NCBI GenBank assembly: GCA_947625995.1
Contig: CANQQN010000103.1
Location: forward strand, 1-6,629
Direction: 5' to 3'
Source of the DNA: an uncultured Lachnospiraceae bacterium
Lineage (GTDB): Bacteria; Bacillota; Clostridia; Lachnospirales; Lachnospiraceae
Length of the DNA: 6,629 nt
Part shown: positions 1 to 6,551 of the stretch, in pieces
Position numbering within the stretch: position 1 is the stretch's first letter
How the letters are laid out: each line of letters begins with the position of its first letter
Made by a program: the position numbers and the translations under genes
Notes under the pieces: model-generated
Told to the model about the DNA's origin: nothing
Seen by the model: only the letters and a program-made list of their open reading frames with translations
Database searches by the model: none

Positions 1-6
1 GATATT

Positions 7-1419
7 ATGGCAAATCAAGTGAAAAAACCAATTAAAATCACAGAGACGATTCTCCGTGACGCCCATCAGTCGCTGATTGCGACCCGTATGACCACGGAGC
101 AGATGCTTCCCATCATCGACAAGATGGATAAAGTCGGTTACCATTCCGTAGAGTGCTGGGGCGGCGCCACCTTTGACGCATCCCTGCGTTTTCTGAAGGA
201 GGATCCTTGGGAGAGGCTCCGCAAATTCCGGGACGGCTTTAAGAACACAAAGCTGCAGATGCTCTTCCGCGGACAGAATATTCTGGGTTACCGCCCTTAC
301 GCCGATGATGTAGTTGAATATTTCGTGCAGAAATCCGTTGCCAACGGCATCGATATCATCCGTATCTTTGACTGTTTGAACGATCTGCGGAATCTGCAGA
401 CTGCCGTCAATGCGGCCAACAAAGAAGGCGCGCATGCGCAGGTGGCGCTTTCCTACACGCTGGGCGACGCCTATACGCTGGAATACTGGAAAGATATTGC
501 AAAGAGAGTAGAGGAAATGGGCGCCAATTCCATTTGTATCAAGGATATGGCAGGCCTGCTGGTTCCTTACAAGGCAACAGAACTGGTATCCGAATTAAAG
601 AGCGCTACAAGCCTTCCTATTCAGCTTCATACTCATTACACTTCCGGCGTTGCTTCCATGACCTACTTAAAGGCCGTAGAGGCAGGCGTAGATGTGATCG
701 ATACGGCAATGTCGCCTTTTGCCATGGGTACTTCACAGCCTGCGACTGAGGTGATGGTAGAAACCTTCAAGGGTACGGAATACGACACCGGTTTTGACCA
801 GAATCTTCTGGCGGAGATCGCCGATTACTTCCGTCCTATCCGTGACGACGCGCTGGCAAGCGGTCTTTTGAATCCTAAGAATCTGGGTGTGAACATCAAA
901 ACATTGCTTTATCAGGTGCCCGGCGGCATGCTTTCCAATCTGACTTCCCAGTTGAAGGAGCAGGGCGCTGAGGACAAATATTATGAGGTTCTGGAAGAGG
1001 TTCCCCGTGTGCGCAAGGATCTTGGCGAGCCTCCTCTTGTGACGCCTTCTTCACAGATCGTCGGCACCCAGTCTGTATTTAATGTGCTGATGGGCGAGCG
1101 CTACAAGATGGTGACAAAGGAGACAAAGGATATCCTGACCGGTCATTACGGCGCGACAGTGAAGCCTTTTAATCCCGAAGTACAGAAGAAATGTATCGGT
1201 GATGCCGAGGTGATTACCTGCCGTCCCGCGGATCTGTTGAAGCCGGAGCTTGACACGCTGAGAAGCGAGATGGCACAGTATATGGAGCAGGACGAGGATG
1301 TGCTTTCTTACGCGCTGTTCCCGCAGGTTGCCATGGACTTCTTCAAATATCGTGAGGCACAGAAGACCAAGGTGGATCCCGGCGCCGCAGATACAAAGAA
1401 TGGCGCGTACCCCGTATAG
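7..1419 (+). CDS. oadA: Carboxyltransferase subunit, oxaloacetate decarboxylase alpha / pyruvate carboxylase subunit B type
   Basis: A 470-residue cytosolic carboxyltransferase that moves CO2 between oxaloacetate/pyruvate and carboxybiotin. The N-terminal TIM barrel carries the family signatures: RDAHQSLIATR from residue 17 (metal-binding Asp18), FRGQN near 87-91, RIFDCLND near 119-126, CIKDMAG with the active-site Lys179, the HTH zinc ligands His208 and His210, and SPFAMGTSQPATE from 236. The conserved C-terminal PYC_OADA part follows, with PGGM near 305 and TPSSQIVGTQ near 346. The protein ends without a biotinyl domain (no MKM motif), so a separate biotin carrier must work with it; none is in this window, and the partner genes may lie upstream. 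Its ribosome binding site would lie mostly before base 1. Whether it serves a sodium-pumping decarboxylase or a two-subunit pyruvate carboxylase cannot be decided from this subunit alone. The fold assignment is firm; the exact reaction is inferred. Confidence 0.9.
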   Translation: MANQVKKPIKITETILRDAHQSLIATRMTTEQMLPIIDKMDKVGYHSVECWGGATFDASLRFLKEDPWERLRKFRDGFKNTKLQMLFRGQNILGYRPYADDVVEYFVQKSVANGIDIIRIFDCLNDLRNLQTAVNAANKEGAHAQVALSYTLGDAYTLEYWKDIAKRVEEMGANSICIKDMAGLLVPYKATELVSELKSATSLPIQLHTHYTSGVASMTYLKAVEAGVDVIDTAMSPFAMGTSQPATEVMVETFKGTEYDTGFDQNLLAEIADYFRPIRDDALASGLLNPKNLGVNIKTLLYQVPGGMLSNLTSQLKEQGAEDKYYEVLEEVPRVRKDLGEPPLVTPSSQIVGTQSVFNVLMGERYKMVTKETKDILTGHYGATVKPFNPEVQKKCIGDAEVITCRPADLLKPELDTLRSEMAQYMEQDEDVLSYALFPQVAMDFFKYREAQKTKVDPGAADTKNGAYPV

Positions 1420-1482
1420 GAAGCCGGTTTCTTGATGTCTGAACCATATATAGAAAACAAAAACTGATCAAGACATGATATT

Positions 1483-1527
1483 AGGAGGAATTTCCGAAGG
1501 ACGCAAAAGGGCTTGGAAATTCCTCTT
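1483..1527 (+). terminator. Strong hairpin between oadA and the yihY-like gene, probable weak terminator or leader structure
   Basis: GAGGAATTTCC (1485-1495) pairs perfectly with GGAAATTCCTC (1515-1525). The stem extends outward by a G-U and an A-U pair, and inward by AAG/CTT after a bulged G. Only TTTG follows, so the U-tract is poor for an intrinsic terminator. It lies 65 nt after the oadA stop and just before the next ribosome binding site, so it may end the upstream transcript or act as a leader structure of the downstream operon. The rest of the 1420-1547 gap shows no convincing promoter. Confidence 0.5.
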
Positions 1528-1532
1528 TGTAT

Positions 1533-1539
1533 AAAGGAG
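1533..1539 (+). promoter_or_regulatory. Ribosome binding site deciding the yihY-like start
   Basis: AAAGGAG ends 8 nt before the ATG at 1548 and only 2 nt before the ATG at 1542. It lies inside any protein begun at the TTG at 1527. Spacing therefore favours 1548 as the start. Confidence 0.8.
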
Positions 1540-1547
1540 TTATGAAA

Positions 1548-2444
1548 ATGCCTTTCCTTCGTACAGTTTTTGGCTTTTTGGATAAGTTAAGAAAAGACCG
1601 CGTAGATGCCTATGCGGCGCAATCCGCGTTTTTTACCATATTGTCCGCGGTTCCCTTTTTAATGCTGCTCTTGTCTGCAGTAAAATATATTCCCATCACG
1701 CAATCAGTCTTGGAAAAGGGAATGAACGAGTACGTACCGGAGAATTTGCGTCCTTTTGCCATTGGCATCGTGCAGGAGATTTATTCCAAATCACCGGCGC
1801 TGATCTCCATTACGGCTGTGGTAGCCATCTGGATCTCTGCAAAAGGCGTTCAGGCGCTGACTGCGGGGCTGAATTCCGTTTACGACATTGAGGAAACCCG
1901 TCCATGGATCATTTTGCGCCTGCATGCCGCGTTCAGTACGCTGCTTATGGTTGCTTCCATCGTGATCCTGATGCTTCTGGTAGTGTTTGGCAACAGGCTG
2001 GAGGCCTTTTTTCAGGATAAAGCGCCTTTGATCGCCCAATTTATGGAGATCTTTATCTCAAACCGCATGCTGATCATTTTCTTGATCCTTCTTGTAGTTT
2101 TTGATATTTTTTACACGGCGCTTCCAAACAGAAAAGCCACCTTTCTCGGACAGCTTCCCGGCGCTCTTTTGTGTTCGCTTTCGTGGATGCTTTTTTCCTA
2201 TGCGTTTTCTATTTACGTGAATTATTTTAATGGCCTGTCCATGTACGGAAGCCTGACTACGTTGGTGCTGATCATGATGTGGCTGTACTTCTGTATGTAT
2301 TTCATTCTTGTGTGCGGCGCCATCAACGTTTATTTTAACTCTATCTTTCGCCGGATCAGGGTCTGGATGCGCAACAGGCGAAGAGAGAAGAGAGAAAAAA
2401 GGCTTGAAGCCAAAGCCAGAAAAAAGAACAATACAAAGGTGTGA
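1548..2444 (+). CDS. YihY/virulence factor BrkB family inner membrane protein
   Basis: A 298-residue polytopic membrane protein from the ATG at 1548; the reading frame is open upstream to a TTG at 1527, but that start would contain the Shine-Dalgarno site. Six hydrophobic segments are visible, at about residues 25-46, 83-103, 126-148, 172-192, 203-225 and 237-262. Family hallmarks are AYAAQSAFFTILSAVPFLML at 21-40, WISAKGVQALTAGLNSVY at 95-112, and YGSLTTLVLIMMWLY near 233-247. The C-terminus (about 268-298) is strongly basic and should face the cytoplasm. The family was once annotated as ribonuclease BN by mistake; no enzymatic role is established and its function remains open. The gene is first in the tightly packed set that continues through IspH-S1, and its stop lies 2 nt before the next start. 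Family assignment is confident; function is unknown. Confidence 0.88.
   Translation: MPFLRTVFGFLDKLRKDRVDAYAAQSAFFTILSAVPFLMLLLSAVKYIPITQSVLEKGMNEYVPENLRPFAIGIVQEIYSKSPALISITAVVAIWISAKGVQALTAGLNSVYDIEETRPWIILRLHAAFSTLLMVASIVILMLLVVFGNRLEAFFQDKAPLIAQFMEIFISNRMLIIFLILLVVFDIFYTALPNRKATFLGQLPGALLCSLSWMLFSYAFSIYVNYFNGLSMYGSLTTLVLIMMWLYFCMYFILVCGAINVYFNSIFRRIRVWMRNRRREKREKRLEAKARKKNNTKV
2435..2440 (+). promoter_or_regulatory. Ribosome binding site of the flavoprotein gene
   Basis: AAGGTG, inside the last codons of the yihY-like gene, lies 6 nt before the ATG at 2447. This favours ATG 2447 over the in-frame GTG at 2441, which would abut the Shine-Dalgarno site. Confidence 0.65.
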
Positions 2445-2446
2445 CA

Positions 2447-3733
2447 ATGCAGAAGATTATCGTTGTGGGCGGCGGCGCCGCCGGAATGATGGCCGGGCTT
2501 GTTGCGGCGAAGCAGGGAGCGCAGGTCACCATTCTGGAAAAAAATGAAAAGCTTGGCAAAAAACTGTATATTACCGGAAAGGGACGGTGTAATCTTACAA
2601 ACGCGTCGGAGCCGGATGTGTTTTTCGGGAATATAAGCAGGAATCCCCGTTTTATGTATAGCGCTTTTGACGCGTTCGATAACCGCGCCGTGATTTCTTT
2701 CTTTGAAAGCCTTGGGGTCAGATTGAAAACGGAGCGGGGGAACCGTGTATTTCCGGTGTCGGACCGCTCTTCGGATATCATATCGTCCTTGCAGAGGGCG
2801 CTAAAACGCCACGGCGTGACAGTCCGTCTCTGCACGCAGGTAAAGGGTCTCTGTACCTGTGCTGATCCAAAGATCGGGGAGAAATCGGATAGCAAAAAGG
2901 ACAGAAGGCGCGGCAGGATCACAGGAGTACGGCTGTCTGACGGCAGGGTCCTTGAGGCAGACTGCGTGATCATAGCTTGCGGCGGATTGTCTTATCCGGC
3001 CACCGGTTCCACAGGCGACGGTCTGCGGTTTGCAGAGGAGACAGGGCACAGCGTGACGGACTGTCGTCCGGGTCTGGTACCCCTTGAGGTGTTGGAACCG
3101 GAAGCGGCGTTTATGCAGGGATTATCCCTGAAAAATGTAACGGCTTCCTTTTTATTAGGGAAAAAACTGCTTTATAAGGAATTCGGAGAAATGCTTTTCA
3201 CGCATTTTGGGGTCAGCGGACCGCTGATCCTGAGCGGAAGCAGTTATGTAAGTAAATATCTGCCTGAAAAACAGATCACCCTTTCTATCGACTTAAAGCC
3301 GGCGCTTAGCGTCGAACAACTGCATAAACGGCTGATCCGGGATTTTTCCGAAGAGCCGAACAAACAGTTTAAAAATGTGATCCCGTCCCTTTTCCCCGCA
3401 AAGCTTGTGCCGGTGATGATCGGTAGAACCGGGATCTCCGGAGGGAAAAAGGTCAGCGAGATCACAAGAGAAGAGAGATGCCGGCTGGCAGAGGAGACAA
3501 AAGCATTTAGGTTTACCGTCACCGGAACAAGAGGGTTTGACGAGGCCATTATCACGCAGGGAGGCGTGTCGGTGAAGGATGTGGACCCCTCCACCATGAG
3601 ATCGAAGCTTGTGGAAGGTCTTTATTTTGCCGGGGAAGTGCTGGATGTGGACGCCCTTACCGGCGGCTACAATCTGCAGATCGCATGGTCTACAGCTTAC
3701 GCGGCGGGAACTGCCGCCGCAAAGGAGCCTTAA
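2447..3733 (+). CDS. BaiN/HI0933-family NAD(P)/FAD-dependent oxidoreductase
   Basis: A 428-residue flavoprotein. The N-terminal dinucleotide-binding motif VGGGAAGM (7-14) is followed by the acidic end of beta-2 (LEKNEKLGKK, 30-39) and by ITGKGRCNLTN at 42-52, a signature of the HI0933/YhiN family. Further family motifs are ACGGLSYPATGSTGDG (177-192), FTHFGVSGP (251-259), TQGGVSVKDVDPSTM (370-384), and the C-terminal FAD-contacting GLYFAGEVLDVDALTGGYNL (391-410). A charged stretch rich in Lys, Asp and Arg at about 140-157 looks like an insertion in a variable loop. Members have been called BaiN (proposed in bile acid dehydroxylation) or aminoacetone oxidase, but most have no proven substrate, and nothing here supports a bile-acid role. 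It is co-directional with its neighbours, 2 nt after the yihY-like gene and 28 nt before cmk, so co-transcription is likely. It is probably cytosolic: no signal peptide or membrane segment is seen. Confidence 0.88.
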   Translation: MQKIIVVGGGAAGMMAGLVAAKQGAQVTILEKNEKLGKKLYITGKGRCNLTNASEPDVFFGNISRNPRFMYSAFDAFDNRAVISFFESLGVRLKTERGNRVFPVSDRSSDIISSLQRALKRHGVTVRLCTQVKGLCTCADPKIGEKSDSKKDRRRGRITGVRLSDGRVLEADCVIIACGGLSYPATGSTGDGLRFAEETGHSVTDCRPGLVPLEVLEPEAAFMQGLSLKNVTASFLLGKKLLYKEFGEMLFTHFGVSGPLILSGSSYVSKYLPEKQITLSIDLKPALSVEQLHKRLIRDFSEEPNKQFKNVIPSLFPAKLVPVMIGRTGISGGKKVSEITREERCRLAEETKAFRFTVTGTRGFDEAIITQGGVSVKDVDPSTMRSKLVEGLYFAGEVLDVDALTGGYNLQIAWSTAYAAGTAAAKEP

Positions 3734-3748
3734 CATTAAGATAAGAAC

Positions 3749-3752
3749 GGAG
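3749..3752 (+). promoter_or_regulatory. Ribosome binding site that fixes the cmk start
   Basis: GGAG sits 9 nt before the ATG at 3762. The same frame is open back to 3609 inside the flavoprotein gene, but that extension has no matching Shine-Dalgarno site and no kinase sequence, so 3762 is the start. Confidence 0.75.
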
Positions 3753-3761
3753 CGAAACAGC

Positions 3762-4433
3762 ATGAGTATCAGTGTAGCGATTGACGGACCTGCAGGCGCG
3801 GGAAAAAGTACCATTGCAAAGATTCTGGCAAAAAAGCTTGGATTTGTATACGTGGATACCGGCGCCATGTACCGGGCCATGGGATATTATTTTTCAAGAA
3901 ACGGGATCGACAAGGACGATTTCGCTTCCATGAGCGCCAGATGTGAAGAAGCGGATATAGAGATCCGTTACGCGGAAGGCGAACAGCAGGTTTTTTTGAA
4001 CGGAGAAAATGTAAATGGAAAGATACGGACGGAGGAAGCAGGGCTGATGGCTTCTGCCTGCGCCAGAAACGGAGATGTGCGCGAGAAGCTTGTGGAGCTT
4101 CAGCGGGCGCTGGCCAAAAAAACAGACGTGGTCATGGACGGCCGGGATATCGGCACCAACGTTCTTCCCGGCGCGGATGTAAAGGTCTATCTGACCGCAT
4201 CTGTGCAGACGAGGGCGAAACGCAGGTTTGAGGAGCTTCGCGGTAAAGGCGTATCTTGCCTGATGGCCGAGGTGGAAAAGGATATCATAGCCAGAGACAG
4301 GCAGGACATGAACCGGGAGATCGCGCCTCTGAAACAGGCGGAGGACGCGGTGCTTGTGGATTCCTCCGACCTTACGATAGAGGAAGTGGTGGAGAAGATC
4401 TGCAGATTGATCGATAAAGGTGGTAAAAATTGA
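3762..4433 (+). CDS. cmk: Cytidylate kinase
   Basis: A 223-residue cytosolic kinase that phosphorylates CMP and dCMP with ATP, recycling CMP from RNA and phospholipid turnover into CDP. The length is typical for bacterial Cmk. Visible motifs are the P-loop GPAGAGKST (9-17), VDTGAMYR (31-38), IRTEEAG (88-94), the nucleotide-binding DGRDIGT (126-132), the lid region RAKRRFEELR (151-160), and RDRQDMNREIAPL (178-190) before the terminal helix. All key residues appear intact. The stop codon overlaps the TTG start of the next gene by 4 nt, so translation of the two is likely coupled. Linkage of cmk with an S1 gene is widespread in bacteria, and with ispH between or fused it is typical of Clostridia. 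Confidence 0.96.
   Translation: MSISVAIDGPAGAGKSTIAKILAKKLGFVYVDTGAMYRAMGYYFSRNGIDKDDFASMSARCEEADIEIRYAEGEQQVFLNGENVNGKIRTEEAGLMASACARNGDVREKLVELQRALAKKTDVVMDGRDIGTNVLPGADVKVYLTASVQTRAKRRFEELRGKGVSCLMAEVEKDIIARDRQDMNREIAPLKQAEDAVLVDSSDLTIEEVVEKICRLIDKGGKN
4416..4423 (+). promoter_or_regulatory. Ribosome binding site supporting the TTG start of ispH-rpsA
   Basis: AAAGGTGG within the last cmk codons lies 6 nt before the TTG at 4430. The protein then begins MRKITVAKTAGFCFG, matching the expected IspH N-terminus, where the first cluster cysteine comes about 12 residues in. No ATG or GTG offers a better start. Confidence 0.8.
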
Positions 4434-6487
4434 GAAAGATCACGGTAGCAAAGACAGCAGGATTTTGTTTTGGAGTGGAACGGGCTGTGGAGACGGTCTA
4501 CGAGCAGGTGAGAGCCGGGAAAAAGCCGGTCTATACTTACGGCCCTATCATTCATAATGAACAGGTCGTATCCGATCTGGAAAAAAAAGGCGTAAGGGTG
4601 CTTAATGAAGAGGAGATCATCCCGGCCGGAGCTTCCCCGAATCCCGGTACGGTGGTGATCCGTTCTCACGGCGTTTCAAGGGAAGTATATGAAAGACTGG
4701 AAAATTCCGGCTTCTGCTGTGTGGACGCCACCTGTCCCTTTGTAAAAAAGATCCACAGGATCGTTGAAAGGGAAAGCCGGAACGGCAGCTTTATCGTCAT
4801 TATCGGAAACGCCGGACACCCGGAGGTTCAGGGCATCAAAGGCTGGGTGGAGGCGGATTGCGCAGTGATCGAGACAGAGGAGGAAGCCCGTGCGTTTCAC
4901 ATTGAAAAGACACGAAAAATCTGTGTTGTATCCCAGACGACATTTAACAACAACAAATTTAAAGATTTAGTTGAAATTCTTGAAAAAAAGGGGTACAATA
5001 TAAATTGCGTGAAAACGATTTGTAATGCAACTGAGGAAAGGCAGCGTGAAGCACAACTGATTGCAGAAACAACAGAGGCTATGGTTGTCATTGGTGGCAG
5101 ACATAGTTCCAATACGCAGAAGTTATACGAAATATGTAAAAAGGAATGCAAGAACACCTATTACATTCAGACACTGAGCGATTTGGACATGAAAGTTATG
5201 CGAAACCACTATAGTATCGGTATCACCGCAGGGGCTTCTACCCCAAAGAAAATTATCGAGGAGGTTCAAAAAAGCATGTCAGAATTTAATTTTGATGAAG
5301 CGCTGGATAAGTCATTGAAGACTATCCACAACGGAGAAATCGTGGAGGGGACTGTAATAGATGTGAAAGAAGATGAGATCATCTTGAATATAGGTTACAA
5401 AGCTGACGGCATTATTACACGCAGTGAATATACCAATGTGCCCGATGCGGATCTCAGAGAATTGGTGAAAGCAGGAGACACCATGGAAGCAAAGGTACTG
5501 AAGGTCAACGATGGAGACGGACAGGTTGCTTTGTCCTACAAAGCCATCGCCGCGGAGAGAGGCAACGCGAAACTGGAAGCAGCATTCAACGACGGAACCG
5601 TTATCAAGGCTCCGGTTGTACAGGTGTTGAACGGCGGCTTAAGCGCGGTATTTGAGGAATCAAGGATCTTCATTCCCGCAAGTCTGGTTTCAGACGTATA
5701 CGAAAAGGATCTTTCCAAGTATGCGGGACAGGAGATCGAATTTAAGATCATTGAGTTCAATCCCAAGAGAAGAAGGGTGATCGGCGACAGAAAGCAGCTT
5801 TTGATTGCCCGGAAAGAGCAGATGGCGCAGGAGCTTCTTGAAAGGATCGCCGTTGGTGATGTTGTAGAAGGCATTGTTAAAAATGTAACAGATTTTGGCG
5901 CGTTTGTGGATCTTGGCGGACTGGATGGATTGTTACATATCTCTGAAATGTCATGGGGCCGTGTGGATAATCCCAAGAAATTGTTCAGATCCGGCGATAC
6001 ACTTCGTGTATTCATCAAGGATATCAAGGAGAGACGGATCGCCCTCAGCCTGAAATTTGACGAGACCAACCCTTGGACCAATGCGGAAGAGAAGTATGCT
6101 GTAGGAAATATCGTAAAGGGAAAGGTTGCGCGTATGACGGATTTCGGCGCGTTTGTTGAGCTTGAACCCGGCGTTGACGCGCTTCTCCATGTTTCCCAGA
6201 TTTCCCGGGCACATGTGGAGAAGCCCTCGGATGTTCTGAAGACCGGACAGGAAGTGGAAGTCAAGATCATTGCCTTCAATCCCGAGTCCAAAAAAATCAG
6301 CCTCAGCATGAAGGCTCTTGAGACGCCGGCGGCAGCAGAAAAGGAAGCATCCGAGGATGCGCCTGTGGAACAGGCAGCGGAGGACGCAACGCTTGTATAT
6401 TCTGACGCCACGCAGGAGGAAGCTGCCGAGGAGGCTCCTGTAGAAGAGACCACTGCCGAGGAAACTTCTGCAGAAACTACGGAATAA
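4430..6487 (+). CDS. ispH: Fusion of 4-hydroxy-3-methylbut-2-enyl diphosphate reductase (IspH) with ribosomal protein S1
   Basis: A 685-residue two-part protein. Residues 1-282 are IspH, the last MEP-pathway enzyme, which reduces HMBPP to IPP and DMAPP with a 4Fe-4S cluster. The cluster cysteines are Cys13, Cys102 and Cys198; substrate residues visible are His42, His80, His130, the proton-donor Glu132 in GHPEV, SSN at 226-228 and Ser270. All look intact. Residues from about 302 hold four S1 RNA-binding repeats, at roughly 302-372, 387-458, 474-543 and 558-629. The last two carry the classic TDFGAFV pattern; the first two are more diverged. The tail (631-685) is acidic and disordered-looking. 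S1 binds mRNA at the ribosome; four repeats is a short form compared with six in E. coli. The fusion is known from Clostridia and its use is unclear. Translation starts at TTG, overlapping the cmk stop. An internal promoter-like site and an internal start are listed separately. Confidence 0.95.
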   Translation: MRKITVAKTAGFCFGVERAVETVYEQVRAGKKPVYTYGPIIHNEQVVSDLEKKGVRVLNEEEIIPAGASPNPGTVVIRSHGVSREVYERLENSGFCCVDATCPFVKKIHRIVERESRNGSFIVIIGNAGHPEVQGIKGWVEADCAVIETEEEARAFHIEKTRKICVVSQTTFNNNKFKDLVEILEKKGYNINCVKTICNATEERQREAQLIAETTEAMVVIGGRHSSNTQKLYEICKKECKNTYYIQTLSDLDMKVMRNHYSIGITAGASTPKKIIEEVQKSMSEFNFDEALDKSLKTIHNGEIVEGTVIDVKEDEIILNIGYKADGIITRSEYTNVPDADLRELVKAGDTMEAKVLKVNDGDGQVALSYKAIAAERGNAKLEAAFNDGTVIKAPVVQVLNGGLSAVFEESRIFIPASLVSDVYEKDLSKYAGQEIEFKIIEFNPKRRRVIGDRKQLLIARKEQMAQELLERIAVGDVVEGIVKNVTDFGAFVDLGGLDGLLHISEMSWGRVDNPKKLFRSGDTLRVFIKDIKERRIALSLKFDETNPWTNAEEKYAVGNIVKGKVARMTDFGAFVELEPGVDALLHVSQISRAHVEKPSDVLKTGQEVEVKIIAFNPESKKISLSMKALETPAAAEKEASEDAPVEQAAEDATLVYSDATQEEAAEEAPVEETTAEETSAETTE
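4971..4999 (+). promoter_or_regulatory. Candidate internal sigma-A promoter upstream of the S1 part
   Basis: TTGAAA (4971-4976) and TACAAT (4994-4999) are separated by exactly 17 nt, and each differs from consensus by one base. The site lies within the IspH coding sequence in a patch where 20 of 80 bases (4941-5020) are G or C, far below its surroundings. Transcription would begin near 5006, about 270 nt before the internal start at 5276. The same bases encode conserved-looking IspH residues, so chance cannot be excluded. Confidence 0.4.
5258..5278 (+). promoter_or_regulatory. rpsA: Candidate internal ribosome binding site and ATG at the IspH/S1 boundary
   Basis: GAGGAGGT (5258-5265) lies 10 nt before an in-frame ATG at 5276-5278, Met283 of the fusion. 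That methionine begins MSEFNFDEALDKSLKTIHNG, which resembles the N-terminus of free-standing clostridial S1 proteins. Initiation here would give a 403-residue S1 with four repeats. The GAGGAGGT also encodes Glu-Glu-Val of the final IspH helix, so selection on the protein alone could explain it. Confidence 0.45.
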
Positions 6488-6494
6488 AGATCAG

Positions 6495-6537
6495 ATCCGG
6501 CGGTTTGGAAGATCCCATGATCTTCTCCCCGCCGGAT
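6495..6537 (+). terminator. Extended hairpin after the IspH-S1 stop
   Basis: ATCCGGCGG (6495-6503) pairs with CCGCCGGAT (6529-6537). Inside, across a small internal loop, GAAGATC (6508-6514) pairs with GATCTTC (6519-6525) around a CCAT loop. No T-run follows, so on its own it is more likely a 3'-end stabilising structure or pause site, working with the terminator 14 nt downstream. Confidence 0.6.
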
Positions 6538-6551
6538 GAATGATAAGCTAT

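Noticed and set aside
1432..1454. Promoter-like TTGATG with TATATA or TATAGA
   Set aside because: The spacing is only 9-11 nt, far too short for a sigma-A promoter.
1431..1476. Short inverted repeats CTTGAT/ATCAAG and ATGTCT/AGACAT
   Set aside because: Each is only 6 bp with a loop of about 30 nt and they compete with each other; such pairing is expected by chance.
2356..2973. 205-codon minus-strand open frame
   Set aside because: It is antisense to the yihY-like/flavoprotein junction, has no ribosome binding site I can see and no family motif; it is a shadow frame.
3609..3761. N-terminal extension of cytidylate kinase
   Set aside because: It overlaps the conserved C-terminus of the flavoprotein in another frame, and the kinase sequence begins only at the ATG at 3762, which has a well-placed GGAG.
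5890..6156. Near-identical 17-nt direct repeats at 5891-5907 and 6140-6156
   Set aside because: They encode the same DFGAFV motif of S1 repeats 3 and 4, so they reflect domain repetition, not a mobile or recombination element.
5536..6453. Long 305-codon open frame on the minus strand
   Set aside because: It lies entirely opposite the S1 domains; its Ser/Ala/Thr-rich translation has no recognisable domain and reflects the codon pattern of the real gene.
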